This document shows, one piece after another, positions 4,982 through 7,434 of a stretch of DNA of 7,434 nucleotides; position 1 is the stretch's first letter; each line of letters opens with the position of its first letter. Origin of the DNA: JAMQKA01 sp033722415. Lineage in GTDB: Bacteria; Bacteroidota; Rhodothermia; Balneolales; Balneolaceae. Under the pieces are notes generated by a model. That model did no database searches and had not been told where the DNA came from. It saw only the letters and a list, made by a program, of their open reading frames with translations. Location: assembly GCA_033722415.1 (NCBI GenBank), contig JAWVZC010000213.1, forward strand, positions 1-7,434. Reading direction: 5' to 3'. The position numbers and the translations under genes were made by a program.

Positions 4982-6350
4982 CGGCAAGGGAGAAGCGGCA
5001 ACCGTCAAGCAGCGTACAAACGCAAAAGAACGGTTCCTGGAGCGAATTGAAAATCGCACTGCCCGGATCGGCATTATCGGCCTGGGATATGTGGGGCTTC
5101 CCCTGCTCTGGACATTTCACGAGGAGGGATTTCCCGTTACCGGATTTGATATAGATCCCAAAAAAATTGATTGCCTGAGAGACGGGAAACCGTATATCAA
5201 GCACCTGGGATACCAAATGATGGAGAAGCTGGCTTCCTCCGACCGCTGCACCCAAACCCTTGATTTTTCGGAGCTGGAGCGGATGGATGCCATCATTTTG
5301 TGCGTGCCCACCCCGCTCAACCCCTACCGGGAACCGGATATGCAGTATGTGGAAAGCACCACGAAAACGATTGCAAACCACCTGGCAGAGGGGCAGCTGG
5401 TGGTGCTGGAATCCACATCCTACCCGGGAACCACCCAAGACCTGATGATCCCAATCCTGGAAGAGGAAAGTGGGTTGTCGGCAGAAACAGACTTTTTTGT
5501 GGCGTACAGTCCCGAACGCGAGGACCCGGGTAACCCGAACTTCAATACCGCCAAAATACCCAAAGTGGTGGGGGCCCACGGGCAGGAGGCCCTTGATGTA
5601 GCACTGGCCCTGTACGATACCGTCATCGTCGAAACGGTTCCGGTCAGCGACACCAAAACCGCGGAGGCGGTAAAATTAACGGAAAACATTTTCCGGTCGG
5701 TAAACATCGCGCTTGTCAACGAACTGAAAGTGGTATACCAGGAGATGGGGATCGACGTGCACGAGGTGCTCGATGCTGCCGCCACCAAACCGTTCGGCTT
5801 CATGAAATTCACACCGGGTCCCGGCCTTGGCGGGCACTGTATTCCCATCGACCCGTTCTACCTGACATGGAAGGCACGGGAGTTCGAACAGAATACCCGG
5901 TTTATCGAACTGGCGGGCGAAATCAACACCAGCATGCCCCGTTATGTCATCGAACGAACGATTATGGCGTTAAATGCCCATCAAAAAGCGGTCAACGGAA
6001 GCAGGGTGCTCGTTTTGGGGCTGGCTTACAAACCGGATGTGGATGACCTGCGGGAATCACCGACGTTCAAACTGCTGGATCTGCTGAATGAGTACGGGGC
6101 AGAGGTCGCCTATTATGATCACTACATTCCTGAGATTTGGGAGACCCGGGAACACCCGCAGTGGGCGGGTATGAAAACAGTGGCCTGGAACCGGGAGACG
6201 ATTTCCGGTTTCGATGCGGTCATTATCGCCACGAACCATTCGGATATTGACTATCAGGAACTTATTGACTGGAATGATGTCATCATAGACACCCGAAATG
6301 CACTGAAATCACTGACACCGCGTAATGACAAACAGATCTGGAAAGCGTAA
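4941..6350 (+). CDS. UDP-N-acetylglucosamine 6-dehydrogenase-like (WbpA/TviB family)
   Basis: Oxidises the C6 hydroxyl of a UDP-HexNAc to the uronic acid with two NAD+. Motifs counted from ATG 4941: ARIGIIGLGYVGLPL (41-55) for NAD binding; CVPTPLN (121-127); ESTSYPGTT (157-165); SPEREDPGN (190-198); AVKLTENIFRSVNIA (243-257) with the conserved Lys and Asn; and GPGLGGHCIPIDPFYL with catalytic Cys300. A C-terminal binding domain follows, with GLAYKPDVDDLRESP. SPEREDPGN and ATKPFGFM point to the WbpA (UDP-GlcNAc) type rather than WecC or Ugd, from memory of the families. At 469 residues it carries an unusual 30-40-residue polar N-terminal extension, created by a start inside gmd. No ATG, GTG or TTG occurs between that start and the Rossmann fold except the adjacent ATG at 4944, so a shorter form is unlikely. 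It overlaps gmd by 41 bases, suggesting translational coupling. Confidence 0.9.
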   Translation: MMKTIPNYQTSSSNGKGEAATVKQRTNAKERFLERIENRTARIGIIGLGYVGLPLLWTFHEEGFPVTGFDIDPKKIDCLRDGKPYIKHLGYQMMEKLASSDRCTQTLDFSELERMDAIILCVPTPLNPYREPDMQYVESTTKTIANHLAEGQLVVLESTSYPGTTQDLMIPILEEESGLSAETDFFVAYSPEREDPGNPNFNTAKIPKVVGAHGQEALDVALALYDTVIVETVPVSDTKTAEAVKLTENIFRSVNIALVNELKVVYQEMGIDVHEVLDAAATKPFGFMKFTPGPGLGGHCIPIDPFYLTWKAREFEQNTRFIELAGEINTSMPRYVIERTIMALNAHQKAVNGSRVLVLGLAYKPDVDDLRESPTFKLLDLLNEYGAEVAYYDHYIPEIWETREHPQWAGMKTVAWNRETISGFDAVIIATNHSDIDYQELIDWNDVIIDTRNALKSLTPRNDKQIWKA

Positions 6351-6469
6351 CAGCGCTGAATAAACCGACATTCTTTTCAGGATATCATCCACGGAGAGTA
6401 ATACGTTGCAGTTGCTTCAAAAACACATCTACAACCTACAATCGAGTGATTGAAAAGTAAAAATTCGAT
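6351..6469 (+). other. 119-base gap between dehydrogenase and epimerase genes
   Basis: No terminator hairpin and no -24/-12 element are visible. TTGCAG and TACAAC with an 18-base spacer around 6405-6435 form only a poor sigma-70-like pair. An AGGAGAG-like purine box (GGAGAG near 6392-6397) is too far from the ATG at 6470 to serve it. Continued transcription from the upstream operon is the simplest reading. Confidence 0.4.
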
Positions 6470-7434
6470 ATGAAAAATATCTTAATCGTGGTCGGTACAC
6501 GGCCGAATTTTATTAAAGTTACCCAGTTCAAAAAAGTGGCGGAAAAGGAGTTTCCCGGCCGATTTAATATCAGGATTGCACATACCGGCCAGCATTACGA
6601 CAACAAAATGGCGGACGTTTTTTTCCGGCAGTTTGAGCTGGTACCGGACTATTTTCTCGATATACCGGCTAGCTCGCCCAACAGCCAGATGGCGGAGGTG
6701 ATGCTGCGTCTGGAGCCGGTTATTGCAAAATTCAGTGCCGACCTGCTGATGGTGACCGGGGATGTCAATTCCACATTTGCCGCGGCGTTGACGGCCAATA
6801 AAATGAATATTCCGCTGGCCCATGTTGAGAGTGGACTACGCAGCCGCGACCGCTCGATGCCGGAGGAAATTAACCGGGTTTTAACTGACGAGATTTCGGA
6901 CTACCTGTTTATCACCGAGCAGAGTGGTATGGATAATCTGCTGGATGAGGGTAAGAAGAAAGACGAGCTTTTTTTTGTGGGAAACACCATGATCGACACC
7001 ATGGTGGCATTCGCGGATAAAATTGACAAATCTGAAATATTGGATGAACTGAGCCTTGAAGATGACTCATTTGCCCTTATGACCATGCACCGGCCGGCAA
7101 CGGTCGACTACAAGAGCGGGCTGCGGAAACTGATTACGGTGATCGAGCAGATTACCCGGCGGAGAAAGCTGGTATTTCCCATTCATCCCCGCACGCGCGA
7201 TCGGTTTGAGAAATTCGATCTGCTTACAGAACTGAAGGATAACAAGGCGTTGATCCTGGCGGGGCCGATGGACTACTTTTCATTTCAAAAACTTATCAAG
7301 AAGAGCAGATTCGTAATTACCGATAGCGGCGGAATCCAGGAGGAAACCACCTTCCGACAGGTACCCTGCTTAACGCTGCGTCCAAACACCGAGCGCCCGG
7401 CCACCACAAGCCTCGGATCTAACACCCTGGTGCC
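6470..7434 (+). CDS. wecB: non-hydrolysing UDP-GlcNAc 2-epimerase family protein (3' end outside window)
   Basis: The family interconverts UDP-GlcNAc and UDP-ManNAc, or the related diacetamido uronates, at C2. The frame is open from ATG 6470 to the right edge, 321 residues of an expected 360-390. Visible motifs: GTRPNFIK (9-16), HTGQHYDNKM (38-47), TGDVNST with Asp98, HVESGLRS with Glu120, MPEEINR with Glu132/133, GNTMIDT, MHRPATV with His207, PIHPRTR, and TDSGGIQEE followed by NTERPATTSLGSNTL. The catalytic acids and His of E. coli WecB are all present. HTGQHYD and PxHPRTR also fit WbpI, which epimerises UDP-diacetamido-glucuronic acid, so substrate is open; wecB is used as the general family symbol. 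The ribosome site is weak. Its place after a WbpA-like dehydrogenase suggests supply of an amino-uronic acid or ManNAc-type precursor. Confidence 0.9.
   Translation, partial: MKNILIVVGTRPNFIKVTQFKKVAEKEFPGRFNIRIAHTGQHYDNKMADVFFRQFELVPDYFLDIPASSPNSQMAEVMLRLEPVIAKFSADLLMVTGDVNSTFAAALTANKMNIPLAHVESGLRSRDRSMPEEINRVLTDEISDYLFITEQSGMDNLLDEGKKKDELFFVGNTMIDTMVAFADKIDKSEILDELSLEDDSFALMTMHRPATVDYKSGLRKLITVIEQITRRRKLVFPIHPRTRDRFEKFDLLTELKDNKALILAGPMDYFSFQKLIKKSRFVITDSGGIQEETTFRQVPCLTLRPNTERPATTSLGSNTLV

Noticed and set aside
2998..6239. Numerous antisense or shifted frames within fcl, gmd and the dehydrogenase.
   Set aside because: They lie wholly or mostly within well-identified enzymes and have low-complexity or compositionally odd translations.
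1..7434. CRISPR array, tRNA or rRNA gene, transposase or phage attachment site.
   Set aside because: No regularly spaced repeats, cloverleaf-like or rRNA-like sequence, or transposase motifs were seen on reading both strands.

Overview
The window looks like the left edge of a surface-polysaccharide or exopolysaccharide locus in a Gram-negative bacterium of medium GC content. No marker gene fixes the taxon. My guess is a member of the FCB group, perhaps Rhodothermota/Balneolales-like, and this is weak inference. GTG and TTG starts are used, with a purine-rich ribosome site in front of at least two genes.

Layout: bases 1-932 (minus strand, running off the left edge) encode a DUF5343-type protein with a long acidic, probably disordered tail. 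Bases 1235-2218 (minus strand) encode a protein built like the AAA+ domain of a sigma-54 enhancer-binding protein (EBP). It lacks the GAFTGA loop, the Walker B acids and the arginine fingers. Bases 2222-2865 are a 644-base divergent intergenic region. Bases 2866-7434 (plus strand, running off the right edge) carry four nucleotide-sugar genes: GDP-L-fucose synthase (fcl), GDP-mannose 4,6-dehydratase (gmd), a WbpA-like UDP-sugar 6-dehydrogenase, and a non-hydrolysing UDP-GlcNAc 2-epimerase-type gene.

Gmd and Fcl together turn GDP-mannose into GDP-L-fucose. The dehydrogenase and the epimerase act on UDP-HexNAc sugars and would give a uronic acid and/or ManNAc-type precursor. The plus-strand operon therefore supplies activated sugars for a fucose- and amino-uronate-containing polymer. 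Glycosyltransferases and export genes are expected beyond the right edge.

The most interesting signal is regulatory. A near-consensus -24/-12 (sigma-54) element, TGGCAC-N5-TTGTA, lies 91 bases upstream of fcl. Weaker elements of the same form (GGCAC-N5-TTGA) sit on the minus strand before the EBP-like gene and, at ideal distance, before the DUF5343 gene. All three transcription units may thus belong to one sigma-54 regulon, while the local EBP homologue appears unable to hydrolyse ATP or contact sigma-54 in the normal way. It may be a modulator or anti-activator rather than a classical activator. The intergenic region also holds a perfect 10-bp inverted repeat and repeated octamers that are candidate regulator sites.
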